64,000 nucleotides of DNA from Nymphaea colorata (GCF_008831285.2 NC_045145.1:4816723-4880722), one strand, 5' to 3'. Shown: positions 48,713 through 60,048, numbered from the stretch's first letter. Program-made: numbers and translations. The notes: generated from the letters alone by a model not told the origin.

Positions 48713-49636
48713 TCATATCAGTTCACATGTACATGCTGCCATGGCCCTGTATTCCGCTTTTGCGCTTGACCTGGCAACCACTGATTGTTTCTTACTCTTC
48801 CATGTGACAAGATTACCTCCAACAAGGATGTAGTATCCAGAGGTTGATCTCTTATCATTTGGGTCGCCTGCCCAATCAGCATCACAATATCCAATGACAT
48901 CTAAAGTCTGACTTCGCTTCATTAAAACTCCTTTACCAGGAGTTCCTTTAAGATACCGAAGGATTCTATGAGCAGCATCAACATGTGAAGACCTGGGCTT
49001 GTGCATGAATTGACTTATAAGGCTGACACCATACATGATATCTGGTCTGGTGACAATAAGATAAATAAGTTTTCCAACAAGTTTTTGAAAACTTTGGACA
49101 TTCTCGACAAGGTCGCCCTCATCGGTTTTCAATTTGCAATTCATTTCAAGAAGTGTGTCGGCGGCTTTGGCTCCAATGTTACATGTCTCCTTAAGTAGAT
49201 CTAAAGTATAATTTCTTTGACATATGAAAATACCTTTATCTGAGTGTGCAACTTCAATCCCTAAGAAGTATCGCAGGACTCCTAGATCCTTGATCTTAAA
49301 CTGCTTGTTAAGAAATGTCTTCACGCGATGCATAAAAATGTCATCATCACTTGTCAATATAATGTCATCAACATATACCAATATGATAGTAATTTTAGAT
49401 TCATCAATACGAGTAAACATGGTGTAATCCGCCGAACTTCGTTTAAAACCATATTGAACAAGAGCATCACTAAGCCGAGCAAACCATGCTCGAGGAGATT
49501 GCTTGAGACCATAAAGAGCCTTTTTTAGTTTGCATGCATAGCCACTTTTATTGCTTACATCGGGAGGAATTTTAATATACACTTCCTCAGTAAGCTCTCC
49601 ATTGAGGAATGCATTTTTAACATCCAGTTGCATCAA
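48713..49636 (-). pseudogene. pol: Copia reverse transcriptase core and RNase H start
   Basis: Intact run of 300 residues: QLDVKNAFLNGELTEEVYIK, the LKQSPRAWFARLSDAL block, the catalytic LVYVDDIILTSDD, LGVLRYFLGIEVAHS, LVGKLIYLIVTRPDI and RNase H blocks YCDADWAGDPNDKRSTSGYY and VARSSAKAEYRAMA. It ends at a stop that replaces the usual tryptophan after CELI. Confidence 0.92.
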
Positions 49637-50049
49637 GTTCCAATTTTTATTTGCTGCAATTGCAACAACATTCTGATGGTATTCATTTTAGCAACTGAAG
49701 CAAACGTTTTCAAGTAATCAATTCCTTCAGTCTGAGTAAACCCCTTTGCAACGAGTCGCGCTTTGAACGGTTCAATAGTTCCATCACTTTTGTATTTGAT
49801 CTTATATATCCACTTGCAGCCAAAAAATCTTCTATTCATAGGATCATAACATTTATAGCCTCTCTTTTTGCTAGAATATCTCAAATACACACACTTAACA
49901 GCACATTTCTCAAATTTATTTCTAAGATGGTCTTGAATATAACATTTGCAACCAAACACTTTCAGATGTTGAACAAAGCACTTTCTATCAAGAAGAAGCT
50001 GAATAGGGATATCATAGTTTATACTAGAATTTGGAATTTTGTTAGACAA
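49637..50049 (-). pseudogene. pol: Copia integrase C-terminus and reverse transcriptase N-terminus
   Basis: Resumes at [17 protein letters not shown], continues through [20 protein letters not shown], then the reverse transcriptase entry [20 protein letters not shown] and [20 protein letters not shown] one-base frameshift near 49660 separates it from the rest of the reverse transcriptase. Confidence 0.88.
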
Positions 50050-50065
50050 GTAACACGCAGTGCAA

Positions 50066-51035
50066 TGTCACCTGGGTGCGTTTTGTTTGAGCTTGCACCC
50101 GCATCGACGCGATGCGGGTGCGGGTTCGGGTGTGCTCTAGGTGCGCACCCAATCCGCACCACGTCCTTTGCCATCAATTTTTTGGTTTTTTTATTTTTAA
50201 CAAGCACAATCGAGACCTCTCTGGCGCTCTCTCTCTCTCCTCTTTCCGCTATGACGCTGCTCTCTCTTTCTTTCTCTCTCTCTCTCTCTCTCTCTGTGCT
50301 GCGTCCAGCAGCCGTCGATCAAAGAACTCCATCCGGTGGGGATTGTTCGGTGGATTTGGCCTGCATCAAGGATTGACGGCATCTTTCGATTTCGGCCAGC
50401 ACATTCTCCCCCAAAACTCTGCCCGCCTGGTGAGCAATGCCGAGATTGTGAAGGAACTCGAAACCCCTGAGCGTGAGGGAAGCCCACTCTGCTTTCCCCT
50501 TTCCTTTTAGTTGCGAACTTGCGAACAAGAAGACAATGGCCCAGCCGACTTAATCTTTTAGGTATTTTTGTTGGGCCCTCTTTTGTTTTGGTTATCATTT
50601 TTTGGCGTCATTGTTTTATGTAAATTATTTACACATCTTTTTGTTTCTAGTAGATTAGCTTTTAGGTTAAAATATTTATTGACCGACTTATTGTTACTTT
50701 GTTATATATAGTAGAAAAAATAAATAAATCATATCACTTGTTCTAAAAATCAGATCAATCGGATTTGAGAACCAAATAGTAAAATCGGGTTAACGGTGGG
50801 GTCAAGTTTTCAATGGTGATACTTGAAGCTAAGTTATAGTAGAATGTTGTATTAGATTTTTCATATTTTTGTGGTAAATATTTTCTATAAATTTTCAATA
50901 TTTTTTATTGTTTATAATAAATTAATAATAATAATAATAAATACTCTCGTCGCATCGCCGCACCTAAATTTTTTGAGATGTGCCGTGTCGGCACCCACAC
51001 CCGCACCGGCAGCCACACCCCGCACCATGGTGACA
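50066..51035. mobile_element. Unclassified 970-base insertion in the Copia integrase
   Basis: Imperfect inverted ends: TGTCACCTGGGTGCG at the left and CGCACCATGGTGACA at the right. It is flanked by TAACACGCAGTGCAA (50051-50065) and TAGACGCAGTGGCAA (51036-51050), the same integrase codons duplicated with small indels. GC-rich subterminal repeats of GCGGGTGC include a 12-base perfect hairpin at 50095-50121. The interior has a (CT)n tract (50221-50295) and no recognised transposase. Confidence 0.7.
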
Positions 51036-51500
51036 TAGACGCAGTGGCAATAGCATCAATCCAGAAATAAGCAGGAACATTCATATGCATCATAAGAGCA
51101 CGAGCAATATTAAGCAATTGATGGTTTTTCCTTTCAGCGACTCCATTTTGCTGAGGCGTCCCTGAGCAGGTGTACTGAGGTTCAATGTCTTTCTTTGCCA
51201 GGAATGACTTTAGAGTATCATTGACATACTCCCCACCATTGTCAGACTGAAGTTTTTTAATTTTCAAGCCGTACTGGGTTAAAATCATGCTATAATATTC
51301 TTCAAATACTTTAGGCACCTCACTTTTATTCTGAAGAAAGTATATCCATGTCATTCTAGATTTATCATCAATGAATGAGACATAATATTTGAATCCTATA
51401 TAAGAGTCCTCAGGAGCTGGTCCCCAAACATTAGAGAAAACAAGATCAAAAAAGTTAGAAGACCTTTCACTAGAAGTGTGGAACGGTAACCTTGTCAATT
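51036..51500 (-). pseudogene. pol: Copia integrase catalytic core, 5' part
   Basis: Contains LTRLPFHTSSERSSN, FIDDKSRMTWIYFL (first Asp region), LQSDNGGEY (second Asp) and QQNGVAERKN (Glu), so the D,D,E triad is visible. It breaks after FWIDAIATAS at the nested insertion. The integrase would insert element DNA into the genome. Confidence 0.9.
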
Positions 51501-52142
51501 TTACAAATTCACAAGCATCACAAGCCCAATTTTCATGACGAGGTTGGGAACAAGCCGCTGCAAACTGCTACCTGATATGTGTCCAAGACGAGCGTGCCAC
51601 TTCTTGTAGTCTGACTCGTTCAAATTGTTATTGCTAGTGAGAAGATTAACGTCGCAAGAATCCATAACATAGAGACCACCTTGTTCTCGACCTCTACCAA
51701 TCACTTTCTTCGTGCCATGTTCCTGAAAAATCACCTCTTTTGACGAGAAAATAACCAAACAATCATGAGATTTGGTTAATTTGCTAACAGATATCAAGCT
51801 GGTACTTATTTTTGGAACATATAAGACAGTAGAGTTGATCCCTTTATCAAAAAAACTAGTTTTGCCAATGCCATCAACACTAATCGGACTCCCATCAGTA
51901 GTAAAGATACGTTGTTTTTGTTCTTTATCTATCTCTTCTAAATTTGTTGGGCCACCAGTTACATGATCAGTAGCTATTAAAGCAAGGTTCTTACCTTCAC
52001 TCAAGTTCCCAACAGGTTGAGACGTAATGAGGTTGGTAGTCTTTGCAAATTTCTGGAAAAATTTCTCAAGATCTTCTTTAGTCACAAAGTTTGCAAAATC
52101 TGGTGGCCTTGAAGATTTGTCTCTGCTAGGTTGACCAATCAA
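51501..52142 (-). pseudogene. pol: Copia protease remnant and pre-integrase domain
   Basis: Begins with sequence following the zinc knuckle. The protease region keeps ATDHVTG and the TTDGSPISVDGIG block, but the catalytic DSG just before ATDH is absent: the text runs NLALIATDHVTG. The pre-integrase domain follows (KKWHARLGHISGSSL), and its closing zinc ligands CDAC appear only after a frameshift near 51510. Confidence 0.85.
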
Positions 52143-52988
52143 CTCCCAACAACGTTCTCGGGTATGCCCTGTTTTCTTACAGTGGGTGCATTTCCAACAA
52201 GATCAATTCCTTTGGTTATTAGAACTCTCGCCCCCTGGTTTGAAGTTGCTTTGCTTGTTGTCGGCTTTTGTATAGCATACCATCTTATCACTATTTTCTT
52301 CATTTACGTCAAGTTTTGAAGGAACATTCATAGCTTTCCTTCGAGCCACTTCACGCTGTATCATTTGGCACACACTATTAAAAGATGGTAGAGGATTGGA
52401 ATTAAGTACCTAGCCGCAAAGGGTCTCATATTCTCTTCCAAGTCCGGCTAGAACCTTAAAGATTTTGTCTTCATCAAATCTTTTTTTATATACTTCTGGA
52501 TCTGAAGTGGCTGGACGATACTGAAGTAATTCATCATATAGGCTACGCATTTGACCGAGATAGAGAGTAATATCTTTATCTCCCATAGTGAGTTGAGCAA
52601 TCTTATTTTGAATTTCATAAACACGAGCAAGATTGTTCTGTTCACCGAAGAGCTCTTTCAAGTTGTCCCAAATATCTTTTGTCGTCTCCACATAAAGAAG
52701 AAGATTAGTAACAGAGGAGTCCATGGAATTAAGAAGCCATGACATAACCATGTCATTTTCACACTCCCATTCACGATATTTTGGATCATTCCTTACCGGT
52801 GGCTGTATGTCGCCATTGATATATCCCACCTTCGAACGATTGCTGAGAAACAGTCTCGCCACCTTAGCCCAACTGAGATAGTTTGGTCCAGTGAGAGGTT
52901 GTGAGGTAATTTTTAAAGTGTTGTTGCCTTGGTCGGATGATCCAATTTTTGAATTGCAGGCGCTTCCTTCTTGGTGAGTGGTTGCCAT
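52143..52988 (-). pseudogene. gag: Copia gag (capsid-nucleocapsid), with stops
   Basis: Starts MATTHQEGSACNSK at 52988 and contains the Copia gag core: PLTGPNYLSWAKVARLFLSN, WECENDMVMSWLLNSM, TTKDIWDNLKELFGEQNN and MRSLYDELLQYRP. A stop at 52410 interrupts it after GREYETLCG. Reading on, a CCHC nucleic-acid-binding knuckle (CTHCKKTGHTRERC) lies near 52170-52210, followed by another in-frame stop nearby. In the intact family this protein forms the virus-like particle and packages element RNA. Confidence 0.88.
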
Positions 52989-53259
52989 AGGGAACAAGAT
53001 AGAACGCAAGCCCCTTTGCCAGAGTTGTCAATCACAGACGGTCGGAAAAAATGTCGATTTAGACCGACGTTGGCTCGCCCATTCGCCGTGGCCTCCACCC
53101 TGGCCTCCTCTGTCGTGCCTTCCCTCGTCCTCGCCCGTAGCCACCGTATTGAGTTCATTCCAGAGTTACTGCTCGTTCTGTCGGACACCGTCAAACGATC
53201 GAGAAGGCTAAGGGGCGTTGAAGCTCTTGAACCAGATTGGCGCTGGTCCTGACGTAGGG
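52989..53259 (-). other. Copia 5' leader upstream of gag
   Basis: Non-coding sequence between the primer-site region and the gag ATG. It is somewhat GC-rich and has no recognised features apart from open frames with no family match. Confidence 0.5.
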
Positions 53260-54341
53260 CATAACTTCCAGGCGAATCTCCCTGTGCAACTTTGGGTTGA
53301 TCAGGCGAATCTCCCCTTGCCTTTCTTCTTCACTGCCGAATGGCTTCTGTGTAGGAAAAAAACAGACGGGAACGCTCTCCTAATAGAGACAACAGTAGTT
53401 GAGGGGCATGGGTTTGGAACCGCAACAAAAGACTATGCAGGCGGTGTTAAAAAAGTCAGAAACAGAGGATCGATGGCTTTTTCTTCAGTCTCTCAAGCAG
53501 CACATATCTTGGGGAAGCAATGGCTGTGGTCTCTGTGCTTTGATACCATTTTAAAATCATGGAATGGGAGAGAAACAAAGTAATATGAGATTAGAGAGAC
53601 AAAGAGGCACACAATATTACGTGGTTCGGCAATACAACCTACATCAACGAGGAAAGAGGGAAAACTTTGTTATATTGCTCTTCCCTGTGTTACAATGCTC
53701 TGTTACAAGCTCTTCTTTATATATGCAGGGAATAGACAGAGATAAGGTTAACAAATCCTTAGCCACCGTATCGAGAAAAACTTGAGATTACAGTCTATAC
53801 CATAACTTCCAGGCGAATCTCCCTGTCCAACTTTGGGTCGATCAGGCGAATCTCCCCTTGCCTTTCTTCTTCACTGCCAGATGGCTTCTGTGTAGGAAAA
53901 AAATAGATGGGAATGCTCTCCTAATAGAGACAACAGTAGTCGAGGGGCATGGGTTTGGAACAGCAACAGAAGACTATGCAGGCGGTGTTAAAAAAGTCAG
54001 AAACAGAGGATCGATGGCTTTTTCTTCAGTCTCTCAAGCAGCACATATCTTGGGGAAGCAATGGCTGTGGTCTCTGTGCTTTGATACCATGTTAAAATCA
54101 TGGAATGGGAGAGAAACAAAGTAATACGAGATTAGAGAGACAAAGAGGCACACAATATTACGTGGTTCGGCAGTACAACCTACATCCACGAGGAAAGAAT
54201 GAAAACTTTGTTATATTGCTCTTCCTGTGTTACAATGCTCTGTTACAAGCTCTTCTTTATATAGGCAGGGAATAGACAAAGATAAGGTTAACAAATCCTT
54301 AGCCACCAGGAGATACTCGAGATAGTAATTAATCCTTATCG
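53260..54341 (-). repeat. 541-base tandem duplication of Copia leader plus partial LTR
   Basis: Sequence 53260-53800 is repeated from 53801 with about 95% identity by eye. The unit starts CATAACTTCCAGGCGAATC and includes the leader, primer site and LTR start. The inner copy carries a truncated LTR (53549-53800) that lacks about 33 bases present in the outer one, and its TG terminus is mutated to TT. Confidence 0.9.
54078..54089 (-). other. Primer binding site of the Copia element
   Basis: TGGTATCAAAGC directly abuts the 5' LTR, one base different from the common initiator-tRNA-Met primer site TGGTATCAGAGC. Confidence 0.85.
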
Positions 54342-54460
54342 AGAAAAACTTGAGATTACAGTCTATCCCATTAATCTTGATTTTCAGATTTGTTGCCAAT
54401 CTGATAGATTCATCAAGAGAAATCTTCGCTTGATCCGCCTCCTTCCTTAATAAGCGAACA
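54090..54460 (-). repeat. Copia 5' LTR
   Basis: 371 bases, on the minus strand from TGTTCGCTTATTAAGG to GATTTTAACA. Contains a minus-strand TATA box (TATATAAAG, at 54255-54263), placing the transcription start in the second half of the LTR. Confidence 0.9.
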
Positions 54461-54984
54461 TTAACTTCTTTATGAAGTAGAGAATGATGTAGAGGAATTG
54501 TCGCAAGGCGAAGTGTGTCTGGCCTCCAAACTTGGTAAAGAAGAAGGAATGTGTCAATGTGTCTGGTATGGAGAAGACAGACGAAGGAATGTGTCTGGTC
54601 TCAAAAGAAGGAATGTGTGTGTGTGTGTGTGGTCTCCAAACTTGGTAGGGAAGTCTGGTCTCCAAACATGGTAGAGAGGACAGAGAGTTCGAAGAAGGAG
54701 GAATGTGTCTGGTCTTATGGTAGAGAAGACAGAGAAACTGAGCTCCAAACTTGGTAAAGAAATTTACCAAGGAAGACAAGAAACTTACCAAGGAAGACAG
54801 ATTGTGAGGAGTATGCCTCCTAACCATTTTATTGCTAAAAAAAATAAGATATTTACAAAAGCCAAAATAAGTTCCTTGATTGGGCCGCTACACTATATTG
54901 TAATCGTTTATGGGGTTCCACCCTGCCTTGAGTTCCATCGTTCTTTAGCACAACCAATGCCATGAGGCGTCATCAAAAGGCAGG

Positions 54985-55085
54985 CTGCTTTAGGCATTGG
55001 AGCTCCTCTAAAAATTGTTGAAGCAATTCCTTTTGCTTTCATCTGACGATCTAAAAATTGTTACAGCAATTCCTCTTGTGTTCAT
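54985..55085. repeat. Short tandem duplication near the LINE 3' end
   Basis: CTAAAAATTGTT...GCAATTCC...TTCAT.TGACGA occurs twice about 43 bases apart with a few differences. Confidence 0.7.
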
Positions 55086-55379
55086 TTGACGACCAATCGC
55101 TCCGTCGAACATCTTCTTAATCCTCCGACCAGCACTTGTATTCCAGGCTGAACTACTACGCATAGATAAGTCATGTCGACATCCATCTTTCTCCACGGTC
55201 CCCACCGGATCCCTATCGCCAACCAAACTTCGATGATCCTCCTTCTCTTGCAATCCCAAGGCATGTTAAGGATATGATATTGGCAGTGAGTTCAAAATTC
55301 CTCAATTGCATGCCTCGAAGCATTTTCATCTTCATATCTGGCCATGTTGCGAAGCTTCCAGCAGGCAGTATACATTTTT

Positions 55380-55679
55380 TCAGCACTTCCATAAATCTTT
55401 TTCCCTAAATTTCTTGTCATACCAATGAATTAACTTATGTCTGATGTCCTGATTTGGCTTCCATTGCACCCCAAACCCTCTGCTAATCCTATACCAGATT
55501 AGTTTAGCTACTCGACACTTGAAGAACAAATGATCTTGACCTTCTTCTGCCTTACAAAGGCTGCATTTAAAAGCCATAGCAAACCCAAGAGTCCTCACGC
55601 GTTCCTTTGTCACAAGCCTCTTGACACAACCCAGATAAACTATCCATGCTGCTTGAGGGATTATTTCACGATTCCACAT
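55380..55679 (-). pseudogene. LINE C-terminal zinc-binding (zf-RVT) domain
   Basis: Contains WIVYLGCVKRLVTKERV, then CSLCKAEEGQDHLFFKCRVA with the C-x2-C...H...C ligands and a following W, as in plant L1 C-termini. The frame stays open for 99 codons. Confidence 0.85.
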
Positions 55680-56025
55680 AGGTCAACACCATGGTTCCTC
55701 AGCTCCCCTGGTCCTTGTTCATTCTCATATCTCTGTCCTAGAGATCTTTCCTCCATCTTCTACAGTCCACACCAAAAGATCTAGTGTTTCCCTCATAATC
55801 ATTCTTTTGTTGAACAGGTCACCGATAACGGGGCTCACGTCCATGCCAATAACGGGGCTTACGTCCTTGCCATTTGTGAGCCTGTCCTATGTAAACTGTC
55901 TGACTGATTTGTCCAGCCATGGTTCAACTAAGTGATAAGCTTTCCCCATGACCATGTTCAGCAATGGAGCCTTTGCCCATGAATCCGTCCAAAATTTGGC
56001 GAAACTACCATTACCAATCTTCCAC

Positions 56026-56475
56026 TTAACCTTGCTCTTGATGACCGTTCATGCTTGCACAATATCTATCCAACATGCAGAACCCGTTTGAAAAGAGGTG
56101 CAAGTCTCTTGTGTAGGTATTTTCTTCTAACAAAAAAGGTCCACTCAGATTGCCCTGACATTGCCTTACAAGCCAAGTAGGCCAGGTTGCTATAATTTGC
56201 CTATTGAAGACGCGGAGACCAACTCCTCCTTCCATCTTGAGGAGGGAAAGAGATTTCCATTGAATTTGATAGAGTTTGCGAGAATTGCTTCATTCAACCC
56301 ACAGAAAGCCTATACAAACCTTTTCAATATGCTTAATCGTGTTAGAGGGAAGTTTGAGAAAGAAGCCAAGAAAAAGGGGTATGCTAGCTAGCATGTGCTT
56401 CACTAAACACACACTGCCTGCATAGCATAGAAACTTTTTTTTGCCAAGCCGCCAATCTTGCCTCTCTCTTGTCAA
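56026..56475 (-). pseudogene. LINE post-reverse-transcriptase region
   Basis: Frames with GKKKFLCYAGSVCLVKHMLA, SIPLFLGFFLKLP and FLWVE, followed by EGGVGLRVFNRQIIATWPTW, match the conserved region after the L1 reverse transcriptase. Confidence 0.8.
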
Positions 56476-56710
56476 TAAGAGTTTGACATTGTGTCTCTTT
56501 GAGTTTACCTAGCTGCACCAGAGCCCCAAGATACTTGATTGGAAGAAAACCAATATTCTATTGCAGGGTTGACTGCATACATTGGAGCTCACCTTGAAGA
56601 ATATTGAATCCGATGAAGCTGCCCTTTTCATTGTTCATCTTCATGCCAGATCCCTCAAAAAATCATGTAATTACCTCTTTGAATTTTCTGCCGCCTTGGT
56701 TTCTGTCCAC

Positions 56711-57346
56711 CTAAAAATAACAATAGATTGTCTGCATACATGATAGAGGATACTCCTTCATTTGTTTGCCTTGAATGCTAGTTGTAATGCTCCTCATCAA
56801 CATTTCCATTACTATCAAAAAAAGATAAGGAGAAAGAGGATCTCCATACCTCAGACCACGTTCCAAGGTGCTTCCCTTCCATTGATGAGCAACACTTGAG
56901 ATCCCGTCAAGACACGTCATGAGAAGGTGGGTCCACTTATCATTGAACCCCAAGTAAAGAAGGGCGTTGGCCAACAAACTCCAGTTGACACTATCATAGG
57001 CCTTGCTGAGGTCTAATTTAACACACATGCCCTTATGTTTTCTACAGCTGAGTGCGTGGATCATTTCATGACCCAAAAGAAAACTCTCTTAAATGTTATG
57101 ATTCTACAAAAAGGCATTTTGATTTAGGCCAATGACTTGGAAATGGATTGGTCTCAATCGTTTGACAACAATACAAGTAATAAACTTATATATGTTATTA
57201 CACATGGAGATAGGACAAAAATTTGCTAATTGGTGATCACCCACCAACTTTAGAATCAACACGATGTTTGCCTTGTTAGCACTCCTAACCAGCTTGCCTG
57301 AGCAAAAGAAATCATGAATCACCTTCCTAACATGATTCTTAACCAA
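56711..57346 (-). pseudogene. LINE reverse transcriptase
   Basis: Blocks in order: ANKANIVLILKLVGDHQLAN, FCPISMCNNIYKFITCIVVK, then past a break CVKLDLSKAYDSVNWSLLAN, LRYGDPLSPYLFLIVMEMLM and, in a shifted frame at 56727-56738, YADN where active enzymes have YADD. In L1 elements this enzyme copies the element RNA at the nicked target site. Frameshifts and the YADN change make it inactive. Confidence 0.9.
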
Positions 57347-57530
57347 ATCCTAATTTTCCATGTAGAAGGAATTAGGAAACCCATCAGGTCCAGACGCAAA
57401 GTTTTGATCCGCCTATAGGACCGCCCAACTGATCTCTTCATCGCTGATATCCTCTAGTAGCCCATTGTTGTTTGTCTACAATACTCATGGACCATCTACT
57501 AAATCCCTTGGAAGAACCTTAGACGATGAT

Positions 57531-57843
57531 TCATCTGGCAAAAAAATCAGCAAAATACTGGGTACTGATTTGAAAGATTCCTTTCAGGTCCTGCACTTCA
57601 ATCTCACCATTTGATATCTTAGCAATATGATTCATGTGCCTTCTGCCTTTGGCATATTCATAAAAATATTTGATGTTTAGCTCATCAAGTTGGAGCCATC
57701 TTATGTGAGATTTTTGTCTCCAGTAAAATTCTTCCAGGTTAAGCAGCCTTGTCAGTTCCTTTTTTAAGCTTTTCTCCTTAACCACAACCGAAAGATTTCC
57801 CCTCTCCAAAGCATATTGTGCTTCCTTGAGCTCCTTCTAGACC
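57531..57843 (-). pseudogene. LINE pre-reverse-transcriptase region
   Basis: Reads LTRLLNLEEFYWRQKSHIRW, then LQLDELNIKYFYEYAKGRRH, the conserved stretch before the reverse transcriptase in plant L1 elements (normally WRQKSR..WL..GD.NTKFFH). Stops interrupt it on both sides. Confidence 0.85.
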
Positions 57844-58436
57844 TACTGGATAGAAGTTTGGAGATTGACTTACCATTTTTCTCCCATGCTTTTACATCTC
57901 AAGCTACTGATGCAAGCTTCGCTTGCAATTGAATCATTGCACAACCATGTTGCTGATGGCTCCATGCTGCTTTGATCTCTTTCTTGCCTTCCTCCATCTC
58001 ACTTTAGTAATTCAAGAACGAAAAACTACTTGACCATCTGATCCTCATGGACCTTCACCTTTTTAGGCATTGATTGTTTAGCCTCTTCCCCCAAGCCTTG
58101 TGACTGTAGGGACTCGGTGTTACATTATCGTTGCTTAGCTACACCCTCTTCTCCCAAGCCCTGCGATTTGCACCTCTCTCACTGGGGTAAAGCCAAGGGG
58201 AACTTCAATCAAACAATGGGCAAATCCATTGCCTTCATGAAATTGTCAGTGCCCATGAACCTAGCTCCAATTAGAGATGCCAAATCCCTGACATGGGAAG
58301 TTCTGGAAAGCAAACCCACATTCTAATCAGATTGGTTAATTCAATCCTGAGCAGCTATCCTGGCCTCCATTGGTTTGCTACCAGCCCTTGACCCCCCCAC
58401 CATCCATCATCGAAGAGCAAGGATACCATTGAAAGC

Positions 58437-58880
58437 ATCCTAACTATCAACACGAATAAGAAAGTTCCCTTTTCTAGTGGTGGTAAACCAGAGGTTCCCA
58501 AAACCTTTCAATTGCTCATGCAATGAAGCAAAGGTGAAGGGCTAATTTATCCTACCTCTTCCTAATCTGCCAGACCAACTGTGATTGCCGAATACTCAAA
58601 GGGCTTCATCAGTTTCTAGTATGAGTCTTTCAGGATGAAGAGCCTCTTCTTCCCTTGCACCTCCCACACTTCAAGAGGAAGGATGTCTCCATAGCCAATG
58701 CTGGTCCCCTTTCCACTATGCAAGCCCACAAGCGGGAACACGCATGTGCTTCCATGTCATTAACTCCTCTTTCCCCATGGTTCATCCCCAATGGTGGGAA
58801 TTCTGCCTCCATCATCGTTTCCCATGCACTCCTTTCTATCTCCATGAAGCCCACACCCAACGGGAAGGTTCCCCACACCC
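58437..58880 (-). pseudogene. LINE ORF1-like region
   Basis: Starts near MWGTFPLGVGFMEIERSAWE. After a stop, a second stretch reads FTFASLHEQLKGFGNLWFT and TTRKGNFLIRVDS, compatible with the RNA-binding N-terminal domain of plant L1 ORF1 proteins. Assignment rests mostly on position upstream of the reverse transcriptase. Confidence 0.4.
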
Positions 58881-58919
58881 ACCTGGTTCTCTCGCCAGTA
58901 GAAAAGCCTTAAGCCCATA

Positions 58920-59870
58920 GTGTTTCTCTCCCTTCTTTTGTCTCATCCCAATGGTTTAGTGAAGAGATCTGTGATTCCTTTGGAATGAGGAAATATGTCA
59001 GGAAAAGATACATGCGCGAAGCTGATGATAAAATAATAGTCAAAATGACATATAGCTTGTCAAGTTCAACATGTTTTGGAAAAAGATATTAATGTATATC
59101 AGTTATTTGGTTGTTCCTACTCTTTGTTCAGTGAGTGTATGTTAGTGGAGAAGAGAGAGACTATCAGTCGAAAATTGGTATGTAAGATAAAAATGCTATG
59201 ATCTTTTAAAATGTATGATACCAATGTTAATTCAACAACAACAGAAGAGAAGGCTTGGATGTCACACTATGGAGATGGAATGGAACCTATAGTTTCTAAG
59301 TTATGGCCATAAAACATATTTTGGACCAAGTGATGGAAGATATACAAATAAATAGTAGTAGATTGGTATGTAAAAGCACAAAGAATGAATGAATAAGTGG
59401 ATTGGAAGAGGACACCATGTTGCAGTGTAGCTTTGACATGTTTTCTTTATAAATTAAAGTGAAAGTTAGTTGGCACGTGTGTCTGTTGAGACACAAGGTT
59501 AACATCTCCATGGGCATGTTACATGGCATATAGTAATTCACTGTATTAGCTACATTGAGTATTTGCAACATAATGTGCCAGGTATAAGAAGGTGGTAATT
59601 CTCTCATATTTCACCACAATACCAAAAAAAACAATGAATGTATTCTAAATTGGTCACTGCAAAAGGTGGCTAAGCAGAGAATAAACTCCTTAAAAGTGCT
59701 GGTCTGATTTCTTCTAATAAGTGTATTATCGAGATAATAAAAGCTAATGCATCATGAGCCCTTATAAATAAATAAGCAAGAATCAACATAGGTACCAAAA
59801 AAAATTATAAGCCATATGTATGCATTAGTAGTACTAGGACTGCTACTGTGTCGTACTCATCTAGCTCTAA
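58920..59870. other. AT-rich intergenic sequence
   Basis: No gene or repeat boundary recognised; frames are short. Confidence 0.5.
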
Positions 59871-60048
59871 AGTTGAACGGTGGATAGTTCTATAAACTTT
59901 TTGGAATGAAGCCTTCTATTGTTATTTTGAGATTTATAAGAAAAGGTATCAAATATAGATTGTAGTTACTTCCAAATTCTTGTTCAATATTGCAAACAAC
60001 TTATTATACTTTCATTTTCATAAACTATGTGTAATATATATGTAATAA

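Larger units (their letters stand above)
48013..54460 (-). mobile_element. Full-length, inactivated Copia LTR retrotransposon
   Basis: In minus-strand order: 5' LTR (54460-54090), primer site (54089-54078), a duplicated leader and partial LTR, gag, protease remnant, integrase (split by an insertion), reverse transcriptase, RNase H, polypurine tract (48423-48408) and 3' LTR (48407-48013). Integrase preceding reverse transcriptase defines Copia. Flanking 5-mers TGAAC and TTAAC differ at one base. Several stops and frameshifts, loss of the protease active site and the nested insertion make it defective. Confidence 0.92.
54985..58900 (-). mobile_element. L1-type LINE, 5'-rearranged and inactive
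   Basis: Minus-strand order: an ORF1-like start (58880-58630), a degraded ORF1-like stretch, a pre-RT spacer (about 58010-57530), reverse transcriptase (57346-56711), post-RT region (56475-56026) and a C-terminal zinc-binding domain (55679-55380). This is the plant L1 layout, but no apurinic-type endonuclease is visible between ORF1-like sequence and the reverse transcriptase, and the frame is broken many times. Ends are not sharply defined. Confidence 0.85.

Noticed and set aside
48713-50049. Possibility that the Copia polymerase is a functional host gene
   Set aside because: LTRs, primer site and polypurine tract frame it, and stops, frameshifts and an insertion break it.
50197-50598. 133-codon minus-strand frame and 132-149-codon plus-strand frames in the insertion
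   Set aside because: They run through a CT/GA microsatellite and have no family features; at most a captured fragment on one strand.
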